64,000 nucleotides of DNA from Sphingomonas endophytica (GCF_001476895.1 NZ_LDTB01000025.1:1-64000); one strand, 5' to 3'. Counted from the stretch's first letter, positions 1 through 9,147 are shown. Notes: a model not told the origin generated them from the sequence alone. Numbers and translations are program-made.

Positions 1-11
1 AGAAACGGGGG

Positions 12-3000
12 TCACGTCACCCGCTCCACACCCTTCCGGAGCGATCGAATTACGCCGCCTGGTGCCCATGAGAGAAGCAAAGTTAAAACCCAGACTTTCT
101 CATCAGTTGTACTCGACCTACTTAAAGCGTCTCGCCACCATGACACACTTGGACGAAGCCTAGCGTGCCGAGCCCGCTCAACTAACGGCTGATTTACGTC
201 TAGAACGTCATCGAACCCAGCGGCTCGTACCTCTTTCGACTTGATGCCGGCTCCGACCGCGGCAATGCAGATCATACGTGGCCTATCGCCCCAGGTCCTT
301 CGAAGACTCTCTACAAAGTCAGACCACGGTTCTAACGAACTACGCCACTGCGGAACCTCAAGCCGAGAACTGCGACTCGCTGCCGAAAGTATATCATGCA
401 GGCCCGGCTCACTCGACTCTGAAAGATTGTCGTGATGCAGTCGGTTGATGGCAACGTTATAGCGACTGATCACCTCTTCAAAGGTGAATGCAGAGGACTT
501 TTCGTAATTTAGATACCGATACATATTGGGATCGAGCATCGCATAGGCACGGTAGAGATCACCGTCCGTGATTGATGCCCTCCCGTCACGCGCAAGCCCT
601 TCGACAGACAAACCCGTTCCAGCGTATGCCTTTAGCGCATGCACCCTATCCTGCTGAGATAGATCTTCCCATTGTCCCGAAGCGATAGCAACGATGCGGG
701 CACGGTCGCCGTATAGGTCAAATAGCTGGGCAAGCTCAGCCGGTCCGCCATCGTGAAAAAGGCCAAGCGCGGACGCTTCGAAAAGACCGTCCATACCGGC
801 CTGACGCGAATGCTCCCATATCGTCCAACGATCTCTGTAGGTCGCGTTACGACGAAGTACAAAGCCTAAGCGACTTTGATAGGCGCGATCATCTGTCTCT
901 TCAAAGGCCCGCGTGACAGAGTTAGCAAACTCCCTACGACCAGCCTTTTCAGGAAACGTTAGCCTGTCTTCATCCCAAGAGCTCCTACTAGATACGACTA
1001 GCTTTAAATTTTCCCCTTCCGTTAAGAAGGATACAACGTCACGAACTGTCCGCGGCTCTTGAGAAAAAACCCAGTCGTTTACAAATAACGTTGCCAACTG
1101 CAGCACATGACTTTTTGTCGCCAAATCAGCGCCTTCAGCGAGGTACCTAAGGCCAGCAACCAGTGAGGATAGCTCACCTGAGTTATAGCAACCAGCGTAG
1201 AACCTTGTAACATTCAGCCAATACGGCCGCCTTGCTATGGCGTCGAATCGTTGCGGTCGCGTACCCCCTTTCTCCGCCCCAGGCGGGGAGTACGGCGCAG
1301 TTTCATAGAGGAACCGTCCGGTGAAATATTCACGTAGCGGCTGCACCTCAAATTCAAGCATTCCTTGAACGCGGGAGACGAGCGCACCTACTCGCTCCAC
1401 TGCGCCAGTGAACAGCTTTAAAACATCACCCTCATGTTCTCTTTCGACAAGAAAATTCCGCACCAAAGCCTCTAAATCGCTCTGGCTAATTGAGCCAGAA
1501 CCACCCGGCTTTTCGGCATCTAGCTGAAGAGTCCATGCGACATACTGGTGTATTTGCATGAGAACATCTCTATTCTCACGAACTGTCTCGTCCTTCTCTG
1601 CCTCTCGACCAAAAAAGAGATCCATATAGCTGTCATATAGCGCCGTTCGCTTGTCAGGGAGCGAACGACCTTTTGTGCTTATCAGGGACAGCAGAATGGC
1701 CAATTGCATTGGGTTCTGAGCAAGGCTTCGAATGTGCGAGCGAGACACACGGTCGGTCAAAAGCTCTTTGAATTCTCGCCCCTCGATTAAGGGAAAATTC
1801 CGCGCCTTAATCCACTTATCTGTGTACTCGGAAATTTGCGGCATCCTCATCGGGAGCAGCGAAAGATGCAACCACTCACGCTCTGGGAAACCCGGCGAAA
1901 GGATAAAGGCAGCAGGTCTGCTTGTGACTATGACTTGCATCGAAATGCAGTCATTCTCCAGCCTATCACTAGCATCCCTAATCTGCTCTATTAGGTTTTG
2001 CCTAGTCAGCTTATCGGCAACTTCGTCAAAACCATCTAGAAATAAGAGACAATGGCTATCCGTGAGCGTGGCAGTTAGATCATCAACTGTAAATTCACGG
2101 CCACCCGACAATCTAAATACTTGATGACTCAAAAAGGATTCCAGGGTGTCTATGCCACTCACCGGTCGAGCAACATCCTTCTCGGCGGCAAATGGATCCT
2201 TCCCGTTCAACCATGTTGCATAATCCCGAAGATCGACACGCAAGGGAATACGAACGACATTATCCAGATGCTTGGATAGAACCTTTTCTATATCTGACTG
2301 CCGCCGCAGAGCACGCATCCGATGAAGTTGCGCGATGTACTGAGTGACAGTTGATTTTCCTTGGCCCGGAGCGCCCTCTAAGACGATCCTTTGAACACCG
2401 GACATTGGTGCCGCCGCTAGCAGCCAGTTTGCAGCCAAACTTTCATCACCAGCCTCAATGCCGTACCGATAGTGCTGCATTGATGCGGAGAGTCTGCTTA
2501 TTAATTTGTCACCAACATTACACACTTCCGGCGCGGGGATCTTTTCACGGGCAATTCCAAGAGGGGTGTCGGTAAATAAATCAAGCAGGCTATTTTGGAT
2601 CTGTACCTGCTGAAACCGAACTTCGGAGTCCTTCGTATATTGGTGCGCCACACAGGCCCTGAACGTTGACGCCTTGGTTCGCGCGAGAGGTAAGGCCCGA
2701 TTTCCGGCTAGCATCTCAAGAAAATCTGAGCCGCGAAATATTTCCGGATACCGCCAGATTAGTCCGTTTGCTCCTTCAATGCGACGCTCTATGTCATCCC
2801 TCCACCAGCAGTGACTGGGAATCCCGAAAGCTTCGGTAAGGCGTGCATTTATGATATCGACAGATCCGGCATCAAGGTGAGCCGTGCCGGAAACGTTTGT
2901 CAGCAGGTAAAAGGCTTTTGCTCCAAGACCAATCAGGCGATCGACTTTTGCCTTCTCAGATTTTATCACATCCTCAATAGCCAGCCTCTCGCTTTTCGAC

Positions 3001-3185
3001 GACGGATCCCTCGAATACTTGACTTGAAATACTAAAAAGCCCTTCTTCTCCCTAAGGAATGCGTCCCGGCCGCCATCTGGCTGCCCGACAGGCAAACATT
3101 GCACGTTTGGAAAGCTGGACACGAGCAAGGACTGGCAAAGCTTCTGGAAGCGCTCGTCGCCTAACGTCTCGAGGTTATAGTCCAC
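12..3185 (-). CDS. PD-(D/E)XK nuclease - NACHT STAND protein, putative anti-phage defence
   Basis: 1057 aa. Residues 1-150 look like an Mrr-type restriction endonuclease: an E-rich first helix, GGRD (Asp41) and FQVKY (Lys56) give the D...QxK core. Residues 268-400 are a NACHT NTPase with Walker A GAPGQGKST (271-279) and Walker B LLFLDGFDEV (380-389). The C-terminal 500 or so residues have no motif I recognise and would be the sensor. In bacterial STAND/Avs and bNACHT proteins this order means target sensing, oligomerisation and nuclease activation; that role is inferred here. The start is GTG, chosen because a strong GGAGGG lies 6 nt upstream. The gene is visibly AT-richer than the chromosome to the right, which suggests transfer. 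It stands alone, just outside the prophage left end. Confidence 0.85.
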   Translation of the reverse strand: MDYNLETLGDERFQKLCQSLLVSSFPNVQCLPVGQPDGGRDAFLREKKGFLVFQVKYSRDPSSKSERLAIEDVIKSEKAKVDRLIGLGAKAFYLLTNVSGTAHLDAGSVDIINARLTEAFGIPSHCWWRDDIERRIEGANGLIWRYPEIFRGSDFLEMLAGNRALPLARTKASTFRACVAHQYTKDSEVRFQQVQIQNSLLDLFTDTPLGIAREKIPAPEVCNVGDKLISRLSASMQHYRYGIEAGDESLAANWLLAAAPMSGVQRIVLEGAPGQGKSTVTQYIAQLHRMRALRRQSDIEKVLSKHLDNVVRIPLRVDLRDYATWLNGKDPFAAEKDVARPVSGIDTLESFLSHQVFRLSGGREFTVDDLTATLTDSHCLLFLDGFDEVADKLTRQNLIEQIRDASDRLENDCISMQVIVTSRPAAFILSPGFPEREWLHLSLLPMRMPQISEYTDKWIKARNFPLIEGREFKELLTDRVSRSHIRSLAQNPMQLAILLSLISTKGRSLPDKRTALYDSYMDLFFGREAEKDETVRENRDVLMQIHQYVAWTLQLDAEKPGGSGSISQSDLEALVRNFLVEREHEGDVLKLFTGAVERVGALVSRVQGMLEFEVQPLREYFTGRFLYETAPYSPPGAEKGGTRPQRFDAIARRPYWLNVTRFYAGCYNSGELSSLVAGLRYLAEGADLATKSHVLQLATLFVNDWVFSQEPRTVRDVVSFLTEGENLKLVVSSRSSWDEDRLTFPEKAGRREFANSVTRAFEETDDRAYQSRLGFVLRRNATYRDRWTIWEHSRQAGMDGLFEASALGLFHDGGPAELAQLFDLYGDRARIVAIASGQWEDLSQQDRVHALKAYAGTGLSVEGLARDGRASITDGDLYRAYAMLDPNMYRYLNYEKSSAFTFEEVISRYNVAINRLHHDNLSESSEPGLHDILSAASRSSRLEVPQWRSSLEPWSDFVESLRRTWGDRPRMICIAAVGAGIKSKEVRAAGFDDVLDVNQPLVERARHARLRPSVSWWRDALSRSSTTDEKVWVLTLLLSWAPGGVIRSLRKGVERVT

Positions 3186-3554
3186 TGAGCCCTCCGGTTA
3201 TGAGCCACGATGTTGGTGGCCCATTCACGGGGTGTCAACGACGCTCCCATCACCTACCCAAGCGAGGCACCCTAAATCGCGAGGCCCTGCTGCGCGACAA
3301 CCGTCCTACGTTTACGGCAGAAGCAGGCTTGCACCTCCGTAGGAGTAGAAACGGTAGTCATTCTCGATGGCATAAGCGTAAGCCGCTTTCATCCGGTCGA
3401 GCCCCATCAAGGCCGATACAAGCATGAACAGCGTCAGTAGCTCGACGGTACTCGGCTCATCGCGATCAAGCCAAAGCTGTTCCCACAAGGAACCCACGAC
3501 GCACCCACGCCAAAGCGCGTTCGCCTTGGCCGCCGCCGTCTAGCTTGTGAAAGG
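3186..3554. other. AT-richer spacer between the STAND gene and the prophage end
   Basis: This holds the ribosome binding site of the leftward STAND gene and one doubtful 61-codon reading frame (3312-3497). I see no tRNA, repeat or clear terminator in it. The promoter of the STAND gene must lie here, but I could not pick convincing -35/-10 boxes. Confidence 0.4.
3312..3497 (-). CDS. possible small protein upstream of the STAND gene
   Basis: 61 aa with a GTG start and a weak ribosome binding site. The composition is not arginine-rich like the shadow frames nearby; it has a hydrophobic centre ([14 protein letters not shown]) and an aromatic C-terminal part. It points the same way as the STAND gene and ends about 125 bp before it. 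It resembles no family I know and may be spurious. Confidence 0.22.
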   Translation of the reverse strand: MGSLWEQLWLDRDEPSTVELLTLFMLVSALMGLDRMKAAYAYAIENDYRFYSYGGASLLLP

Positions 3555-3601
3555 GGTGGTGCCGCTTACAGGACTCGAACCTGTGACCCCCGCATTACGA
3601 A
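3555..3601. repeat. prophage attachment site attL (displaced tRNA-Thr 3' fragment)
   Basis: 47 bp identical to 44328-44374. It reproduces the tRNA-Thr sequence from the anticodon loop (nucleotide 32) to the CCA end plus 2 nt. After base 3601 the two copies diverge, so this fragment lacks the 5' half and cannot be a tRNA. It is the old 3' end of the host tRNA gene pushed aside by integration. Confidence 0.93.
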
Positions 3602-3850
3602 GGATGTACTTAGCCCGGTTTTCTGCGGATTAGGCGCATCTCGGAGGCATCCCCTCCACCCGTAAAAGCCTCGGAAATCCGTCCCGCGCTCCGGCCAACA
3701 CCGGAGATGCACCGGACCCGGGATTAGCGGCCCGAACCACCGACATCCGCGCCTTCACGGCGCGACCGTCCTCGAAAGCGCGCGGCCGAGCAGCACGTTT
3801 GGCCGGCGCTTTCCTGCACCCAATCGACTCCGCATCCGGGAGCCGACACG

Positions 3851-4606
3851 ATGTCGCTTACCCTCGCCGCTGCTGCCGCCAGCGCGACCAATTCCATTGC
3901 CGGATCCTTTCGCCCCAGGCGGGCGCGCTCCGGATCAACGCACCGCACCGGCGCGCCCGTGCGCCGTAACAGCCTTGAGGAGGGCTCTTTCGAGGACGAC
4001 TTCTTCCTGGTGCCAGCCAAGGGCGAGACCGATCGCCTATTGCGCCTGGCGCGGCATGCGCTTGATGCCGGCCGCCGGCTGAAGCGCGAGGCGCGCAAGG
4101 CCGGGCGCGGCCTGTCGGCCCGCGAACGCACGATTGCCGCGATCACCGCCGCGACGGTACGGGTCTACGAGGAACTGCTGACCTTGGCCCGGCTCAATCG
4201 CGGGCGCGTATATCCGTCCTACGACTGGCTGGCAGAGGCGACGGCGCTCGGCCGGGACACCATCTCGCGGGCGTTGAACGCGCTGGAGAAGGCAGGCTTC
4301 CTTGTCCGTCAGCGTCGCTTCCGACGACGACCTACAAAAGACGGCGGGCCGCGCTGGGAGCAGACGTCGAACGCCTACCGCCCGTTGGTGCCGGACGCGA
4401 TCATGTCACTGCTGCCGCGTTGGTTGCGGCCGGCGCCGGTCCCGGTCGACGTCCTCCAGCAGCAGCAGGATCGCGCCGAAGACCAGCAGGTCATGCTGGC
4501 CAGCCTCAGCAGCAGCGAGCGCGTGCGCGCGATGGGCGACAGCCCGCTGCTGAAGGCACTGGCCCGCCTCGGCAAGGCCGTCGATCTCGCAGAGTGCGAG
4601 TCATAG
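3851..4606 (+). CDS. winged-helix DNA-binding protein (RepA/DnaD-like?)
   Basis: 251 aa, first gene inside the left attachment site. Residues 60-110 are basic and helical. A winged helix-turn-helix follows at about 118-160 (YPSYDWLAEATALGRDTISR then ALNALEKAGFLVRQRR). The tail is glutamine- and serine-rich. This build is common in replication initiator or helicase-loader proteins of alphaproteobacterial plasmids and islands, but a transcription regulator fits equally well. The ATG has a GGGAG upstream. It converges with the leftward P4-type integrase. As no other replication gene is visible in the prophage, it is the best candidate for a replication role. Confidence 0.6.
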   Translation: MSLTLAAAAASATNSIAGSFRPRRARSGSTHRTGAPVRRNSLEEGSFEDDFFLVPAKGETDRLLRLARHALDAGRRLKREARKAGRGLSARERTIAAITAATVRVYEELLTLARLNRGRVYPSYDWLAEATALGRDTISRALNALEKAGFLVRQRRFRRRPTKDGGPRWEQTSNAYRPLVPDAIMSLLPRWLRPAPVPVDVLQQQQDRAEDQQVMLASLSSSERVRAMGDSPLLKALARLGKAVDLAECES

Positions 4607-4826
4607 AATGAGCCTGAACCGCTACCGGAGTCAGTCTGAATAGGTCGAGCGGAACGCCTTCGGCGTGCGCATGTTCGCCCCCCTTGTGGCCGAGAGGCTC
4701 CACCCCTTTCCATCGATCGCCAAGGCCCGGCGGTCGAGCGTGGCGGCTTGCGCCGCCCCGAGGCTGCCTGGGGGGCGAGAGCACGAACCGGGCCAACCGC
4801 CTCCGGCCGGATCGCTCGCGGCACGG

Positions 4827-6059
4827 TCAGGCGGTGAGGATCGCCGCCCACTCGTCGAGGATCGCCCGGCGCGCGTCGACCAGCTCCGATCGGTTGTACG
4901 CGCCTTCGACCTTGGCGACCTTGCCGTCCTCGTCCTTCAGCGCGTGACCGAGCGTCCGGTCGATGGTCTGGCGCGCCTCCGGGCGGCGCTCGTTCATCAC
5001 CGTCGAGAAGGTGGCGCGCCAACCGTGCGGAACGTGACGATCGCCAAAGCCGGCGCGGTCGTACAGCGCCCCGATCGCGCCCTCCGCGATCGGCGATCGA
5101 CGATCGCGGCCGGGGAAGATCAGCGCGTCGGGATCGTGCAAATCTGCATTGTCGCCGCCCAGCTCCGCCCGCGCAGCGCGCAACACCGCAACCGCGGCCG
5201 GGGCGAGCGGGACGAGATGGTCGTTCGCCGCATCGGCCTTCTTCGCGACCTTCAGCTTCATCCGCGCCGCCGGCACGCGCCAGAGCGGCGCGGCGCCATC
5301 GAGATCCTCGATCTCGCACCATCGCGCGCCGCGCACCGCCGCCAGGCGCACCGTGGTGAGCGCGAGAAAGCGCGACGCCAGCTTGGTCGCCGCGCCGCCG
5401 GTCGCGCGCTCGGCCGCGGCCAGCAGCGCGTGCGCGTCGTCGATCGTTCGCAGCGCGCGGTGGTGCCGCACCGCCGGCGCCGGCGCGAGCGCGCGCCCGA
5501 CGATCGCGGCCGGGTCCGCCTTCGCCCACCCCTCGCTTACCGCCAGGGCGAAGACGTCGGAAATCCGTTGGCGCACGCGCTTCGCCGTGGCGATCGCGCC
5601 GGGCCTGTCGCTGGCGTCCGGCGCCTCGATTGCACGGATCACGCGCAGGACGGCCGGCGCGTCGATATCGTCCAGCTCGTCGGCGCCGATCGCGGGGAAG
5701 ACGTGCCGCTCGAGGCTGGCCATCACGTCGGCCGCGTGCACCTCGGTCCATCCTGAGCGCCGCCCCGCATGCCACTGCCGGGCCGCGCGCTCGAAGGTCA
5801 TGGTCATGGGCGCGGTGCGCGGATCGACCCCGCGCGCGATCATCGCACGCGCTGCCTCCGCGCGAAGTCGCGCGGCATCGAGCGACAGCTCCGGCCACTG
5901 GCCGAGCGTCAGCGACTGCTCGCGCCCCTCCCACCTGAACTTCAAGCGGAAGGATTTGCAGCCGACGCGGGTGATGACGAGGTGCAGGCCGCGCTCGTCA
6001 TAGATCTTGTACAGGGACGCGCGCGTGCGCGCCGCCTTGACGGCAGCGTTACTAAGCAT
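4827..6059 (-). CDS. P4-type tyrosine integrase (DUF4102 N-terminus)
   Basis: 410 aa from the start at 6059. I prefer this ATG over the 36-codon upstream extension because MLSNAAVKAAR is the normal first line of a DUF4102 domain. Residues 1-80 form the DUF4102 arm-binding domain, 85-180 the core-binding domain, and the rest the catalytic domain with Arg238, His345/Arg348 (HGWR), His372 (LGH) and Tyr388 (AYNR). All catalytic residues are present, so it should be active. It lies 1.2 kb from attL and is unrelated in sequence to the integrase at the right end. I found no separate attachment pair for it, so it may belong to a nested or decayed second element. Confidence 0.9.
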   Translation of the reverse strand: MLSNAAVKAARTRASLYKIYDERGLHLVITRVGCKSFRLKFRWEGREQSLTLGQWPELSLDAARLRAEAARAMIARGVDPRTAPMTMTFERAARQWHAGRRSGWTEVHAADVMASLERHVFPAIGADELDDIDAPAVLRVIRAIEAPDASDRPGAIATAKRVRQRISDVFALAVSEGWAKADPAAIVGRALAPAPAVRHHRALRTIDDAHALLAAAERATGGAATKLASRFLALTTVRLAAVRGARWCEIEDLDGAAPLWRVPAARMKLKVAKKADAANDHLVPLAPAAVAVLRAARAELGGDNADLHDPDALIFPGRDRRSPIAEGAIGALYDRAGFGDRHVPHGWRATFSTVMNERRPEARQTIDRTLGHALKDEDGKVAKVEGAYNRSELVDARRAILDEWAAILTA

Positions 6060-6096
6060 AACGAATTCCTGAAGCGGCCAGACGTGAGAACCCGGG

Positions 6097-7110
6097 ATGA
6101 GAATAGGTAAGCAAGCATCGATATCGCTGGCGAGATCGCCCCTGCATCTTTGGGCGGGCGTGGTCATGTTTCATTGCATGACGTTCGGCTGCTCGCAGGC
6201 CAAAGCCGCCGTCTTCGTCGAACATTTCGACCAGAAGATTGCGCCGGTGAGACGGGATTTTCGGGACAGAGGTTGCTACCAAGATCGCAGTGCCGAGACT
6301 TCAGCACTGTGCGCTCAGTGGCGTTCGGCGGTAGCAGGTGAGAACGCGGTTACGGAGGCTCGCCGGGCCACGCAGGTAGCCCAGTGGGGCGCGCTGTTCA
6401 GTCTTCTGGGATTCGTCGGCCTAGTCGCCACGCTATGGCAGACTCGAAGGTCGCTCAAGATCGCAAAGACGGCAAATCGTCTTGCAATGAAAGAGAGCGC
6501 GCGCGCCACTCGGCAAGCCATCGCCGCTTCAGCAGAAACTAGTGAAGCGTTGCTAATCGCTAGACGTAATGCAGATGCCGCCGAAACAAGGATTAGGCAG
6601 GCAGGTGATGAAGCTTACCTGAGGCTAAGGCCATATCTCTTCGTGGGCGACACGAGCTGGTATCAAGTACCCGACGGCATGCCCAACGAGCGAGCCTATA
6701 TCGGGAAGCTAAAATTCCACAATTACGGACAAACACCAGCTGAGAAGACCGGCGTCATGGTCTCCCATCGGGTTTTGCCGTCAACGTCATCACCGGACAT
6801 TGCGGAAGCACTTCTATCTCTGAAATATTTACCGATTGATAGGGGGCGGTCGGTTGTTCATAATCGATCAGTCATCGGGACGGCAGGTCCGATCGGCTTA
6901 GCCGATATTCTCGATTATATCGCCGGGCGCAAGCAAATACTCATTGTGGCGAGAGCAAACTACCGTGACCCAATACGAGGTGAACTGCACGAGATGCGAG
7001 ATTGTTTTTGGCTGCACCTTGTCCCCCAAGGTCCTTTAATCGCGGGTGAGCCGATGCCGCCACTTGCTCCGAATCTGATCCATATCCCCGAATTTTTTAT
7101 CGGCAGTTGA
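6097..7110 (+). CDS. two-TM membrane protein with NYGxTPA beta domain (family copy 1)
   Basis: 337 aa, divergent from the integrase with only 37 bp between starts. TM1 lies around residues 17-34; a short loop with two cysteines (RGCYQD, ALCAQW) follows; TM2 is WGALFSLLGFVGLVATLW; then a helical stretch (TANRLAMKESARATR) leads into RLRPYLFV and a C-terminal domain with the motif NYGQTPA. The same order is found in 35566-36690, so I treat the two as one family. Base composition is AT-richer than neighbouring phage genes, as usual for cargo. The function is unknown; superinfection exclusion or another membrane-based defence is a guess from position. Confidence 0.7.
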   Translation: MRIGKQASISLARSPLHLWAGVVMFHCMTFGCSQAKAAVFVEHFDQKIAPVRRDFRDRGCYQDRSAETSALCAQWRSAVAGENAVTEARRATQVAQWGALFSLLGFVGLVATLWQTRRSLKIAKTANRLAMKESARATRQAIAASAETSEALLIARRNADAAETRIRQAGDEAYLRLRPYLFVGDTSWYQVPDGMPNERAYIGKLKFHNYGQTPAEKTGVMVSHRVLPSTSSPDIAEALLSLKYLPIDRGRSVVHNRSVIGTAGPIGLADILDYIAGRKQILIVARANYRDPIRGELHEMRDCFWLHLVPQGPLIAGEPMPPLAPNLIHIPEFFIGS

Positions 7111-7149
7111 GTCGTCCGTTCGTGTCTTCGGGCGGAAAAGGCATCGATT

Positions 7150-7172
7150 GAGGCGGAGGAATGCTCCGCCTC
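7150..7172. terminator. hairpin after the copy-1 membrane protein
   Basis: A 9-bp perfect stem, GAGGCGGAG / CTCCGCCTC, with a 5-nt loop, lies 40 bp after the stop at 7110 and before the converging methyltransferase gene. No U-run follows, so it may be factor-dependent or only stabilise the mRNA. The same stem sequence recurs at 36807-36839. Confidence 0.5.
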
Positions 7173-7267
7173 GCTCGTCACCGAAGACGCGCAAATCCGC
7201 GCGTTTGGATACGGCCCGGCGGGGGGCGCTACCCCGGCCGATGCCCCATCAAATCCGCCCCTCGTCG

Positions 7268-8239
7268 TCAGGCGTCCAGTCGGTGAGCAGTCTTGAGAAC
7301 TGCCCACGCGCACGCCGCAGCCAGGCTGCATACGCCGTTACCGGCGCCCCGGGTGCGCTCCATCCGATCGGCCAACCCATCGCCAGCTCGTAAAATCGCG
7401 GGTTGGGTATCAGGGTGCTCATCAAGGAGCCTTTGCCAAGCGTGAAGCTCACCCGGGCCGGGGGCAAACAGGGGGACGTCGCCGCCACCGCTCTCCACCC
7501 CATCCCGCGCAGCGTCAGCCACAAGGCGGTCCAGGTCCTCGTCGCGTTGGACATCGAGAACTGCCCACCGCTCTCGCGCGCGACGTCGATCGGCTTCACC
7601 ACCCGCGCCGTGCCGTTCTCGATGATCAGGTCCGGCATGTACCCCGCGTCCGACGCCGTCGGCGTGGGCCAGGAGGAAGAGCCGTCGCCGGCGATGACGA
7701 GCGCCGACTTCTCGCGCCGTGAACAGGCCCGCTTTTGTGCGATAGCCCAGTCGGCGAAGGTCGCCGGCGACGTCGGCACATCCCAGCGACAGGTGACCTT
7801 CGACGTTTTCGCACCAGACCCACTCGGGCCGGGCCTCGCCGACGATGCGGGCGACGTCGGGCCAGAGATGACGCGGATCCGCGTCGCCACCTCGCCGACC
7901 GGCGTAGCTGAAGGGCTGGCAGGGATAACCGGCAGAGACGATATGAATTCGGCCGCGGAACGGTCGCGCGTCGAAGGTTCGCAGGTCGTCCCAGACAGGA
8001 GCCTGACCCAGGGCCGCGTCCGCCATCCGGGCCACGAGAGTGGCCGCTGCGTGGCTGTCCCTTTCGACGAAAGCCACAGTCCGATAACTGGGTTCGGCGA
8101 TGTGCAGGCCGAGGTCGAGGCCTCCATATCCGGCGCAGAGAGAGATGCCCCGGAAGTCGTCGGGTTCGGGGGAGTATTCGGTACGTAGGTCCACAAGGAA
8201 ATCCGCTCCACAGGATCGCCAAGGGCGATCGCGGTGCAC
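7268..8239 (-). CDS. C5-cytosine DNA methyltransferase
   Basis: 323 aa. Motif I is SLCAGYGGLDLGL (33-45), the catalytic PCQ loop is GYPCQPF (Cys107), motif VI is ENVEG (144-148), and the motif VIII region is GARHRRRRLF. The protein transfers a methyl group from SAM to cytosine C5. The start is GTG at 8239. No restriction nuclease is adjacent, so it is an orphan enzyme that may protect phage DNA from host restriction. An 18-bp repeat ends 1 bp upstream and recurs ahead of the next methyltransferase gene. A long overlapping frame (7249-8211) is a shadow. Confidence 0.92.
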   Translation of the reverse strand: MHRDRPWRSCGADFLVDLRTEYSPEPDDFRGISLCAGYGGLDLGLHIAEPSYRTVAFVERDSHAAATLVARMADAALGQAPVWDDLRTFDARPFRGRIHIVSAGYPCQPFSYAGRRGGDADPRHLWPDVARIVGEARPEWVWCENVEGHLSLGCADVAGDLRRLGYRTKAGLFTAREVGARHRRRRLFLLAHADGVGRGVHAGPDHRERHGAGGEADRRRARERWAVLDVQRDEDLDRLVADAARDGVESGGGDVPLFAPGPGELHAWQRLLDEHPDTQPAILRAGDGLADRMERTRGAGNGVCSLAAACAWAVLKTAHRLDA

Positions 8240-8240
8240 G

Positions 8241-8258
8241 TCGGCTACGCGCGCGGGG
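8241..8258. repeat. 18-bp direct repeat before the C5 methyltransferase (copy 1)
   Basis: TCGGCTACGCGCGCGGGG is identical to 9148-9165. Both copies lie just upstream of a leftward DNA methyltransferase gene. Confidence 0.75.
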
Positions 8259-8320
8259 TGAGCACCCGTCAGGATCGACGGGCGGGCCGACGCGCGTAGG
8301 AGCGGATGGTTAAGCGGCGA

Positions 8321-9118
8321 TTAGCGTGCCGGGCTGCGGACGATCAGCTCGGTCACCTTCATCGCGCGCGAGGTAGCGGCCGAGGACACGGTCCAGGTGG
8401 TCTGCACCTCGTCGATCCGGAAGCGCGCGAAGGTCGATCGGATGAACGGCGTGTCGTTGATCGACATGATGAACTGCCCGCCGATCGCCGCCAACTGCTC
8501 GGCCATCGCGGTGTAATGCGCCTCGCCGAAGTCGATCCCGTACCCCTCGGTCTGGTGGTAGGGCGGATCGAGGAAGAACAGCGAGCGAGGGCCGTCATAG
8601 CGGCGGATGACGTCGGCATAGTCGAGGTGCTCGATCGTGACCGACGCGAGGCGATCGCGCAGCGCCTTCAGATCGGCGCGCAGCCGCGCGAGGTGAAAGC
8701 GGCTGTCCTGGTCGCGCCGGACGCCGAACGTCCGACCCGCCACCTTGCCGCCGAAGGCGAGGCGCTGGAGGTACAGGAAGCGCACGGCACGCTCGATATC
8801 GGTCAGCAGGCGCGGGTCGAGCGCGCGCTGCCGCTCGAATTCCTCGCGCCCGGCGATCAGCCAGCGCAGCTCGTCGACGAACGGCTCATAGTGGCGGCGG
8901 ATGACGCGAAACAGATTCGCGACGTCGCCCGAGAAGTCGTTGATCACCTCGACCGGCGCTGGCGTCGATCGGCGCAGGAAGACACCGCCCATGCCGATGA
9001 AGGGCTCGATGTAGGCGCGGTGCGGCGTCGCCTCGATCAGCGCGCAGAGGCGGCGCGCCAGGTTGCGCTTGCCGCCGAGATAGGGCGCGGGCGGCTTGGC
9101 GGTGATGGTCGCGGTCAT
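8321..9118 (-). CDS. DNA adenine-N6 methyltransferase (Dam/D12 class)
   Basis: 265 aa, normal length for the D12 class. PYLGGKRNL (12-20) and EPFIGMGGVF (38-47) form the SAM site, and LFFLDPPYHQTEGYG holds the catalytic DPPY at 184-187. It methylates adenine N6 in a short DNA site that cannot be predicted here. It precedes the C5 methyltransferase in the same direction with an 81-bp gap, so the two probably share transcription. No cognate nuclease is present. Confidence 0.92.
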   Translation of the reverse strand: MTATITAKPPAPYLGGKRNLARRLCALIEATPHRAYIEPFIGMGGVFLRRSTPAPVEVINDFSGDVANLFRVIRRHYEPFVDELRWLIAGREEFERQRALDPRLLTDIERAVRFLYLQRLAFGGKVAGRTFGVRRDQDSRFHLARLRADLKALRDRLASVTIEHLDYADVIRRYDGPRSLFFLDPPYHQTEGYGIDFGEAHYTAMAEQLAAIGGQFIMSINDTPFIRSTFARFRIDEVQTTWTVSSAATSRAMKVTELIVRSPAR

Positions 9119-9147
9119 GCGATGCTCGGTCCTTGCTGGAAGAGCGC

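Noticed and set aside
3555..3601. A second tRNA-Thr gene
   Set aside because: Only the 3' 45 nt are present; the sequence beyond 3601 cannot form the D-arm or acceptor 5' strand.
7249..8211. 320-codon frame overlapping the C5 methyltransferase on the same strand
   Set aside because: All methyltransferase motifs lie in the 7268-8239 frame; the other has none.
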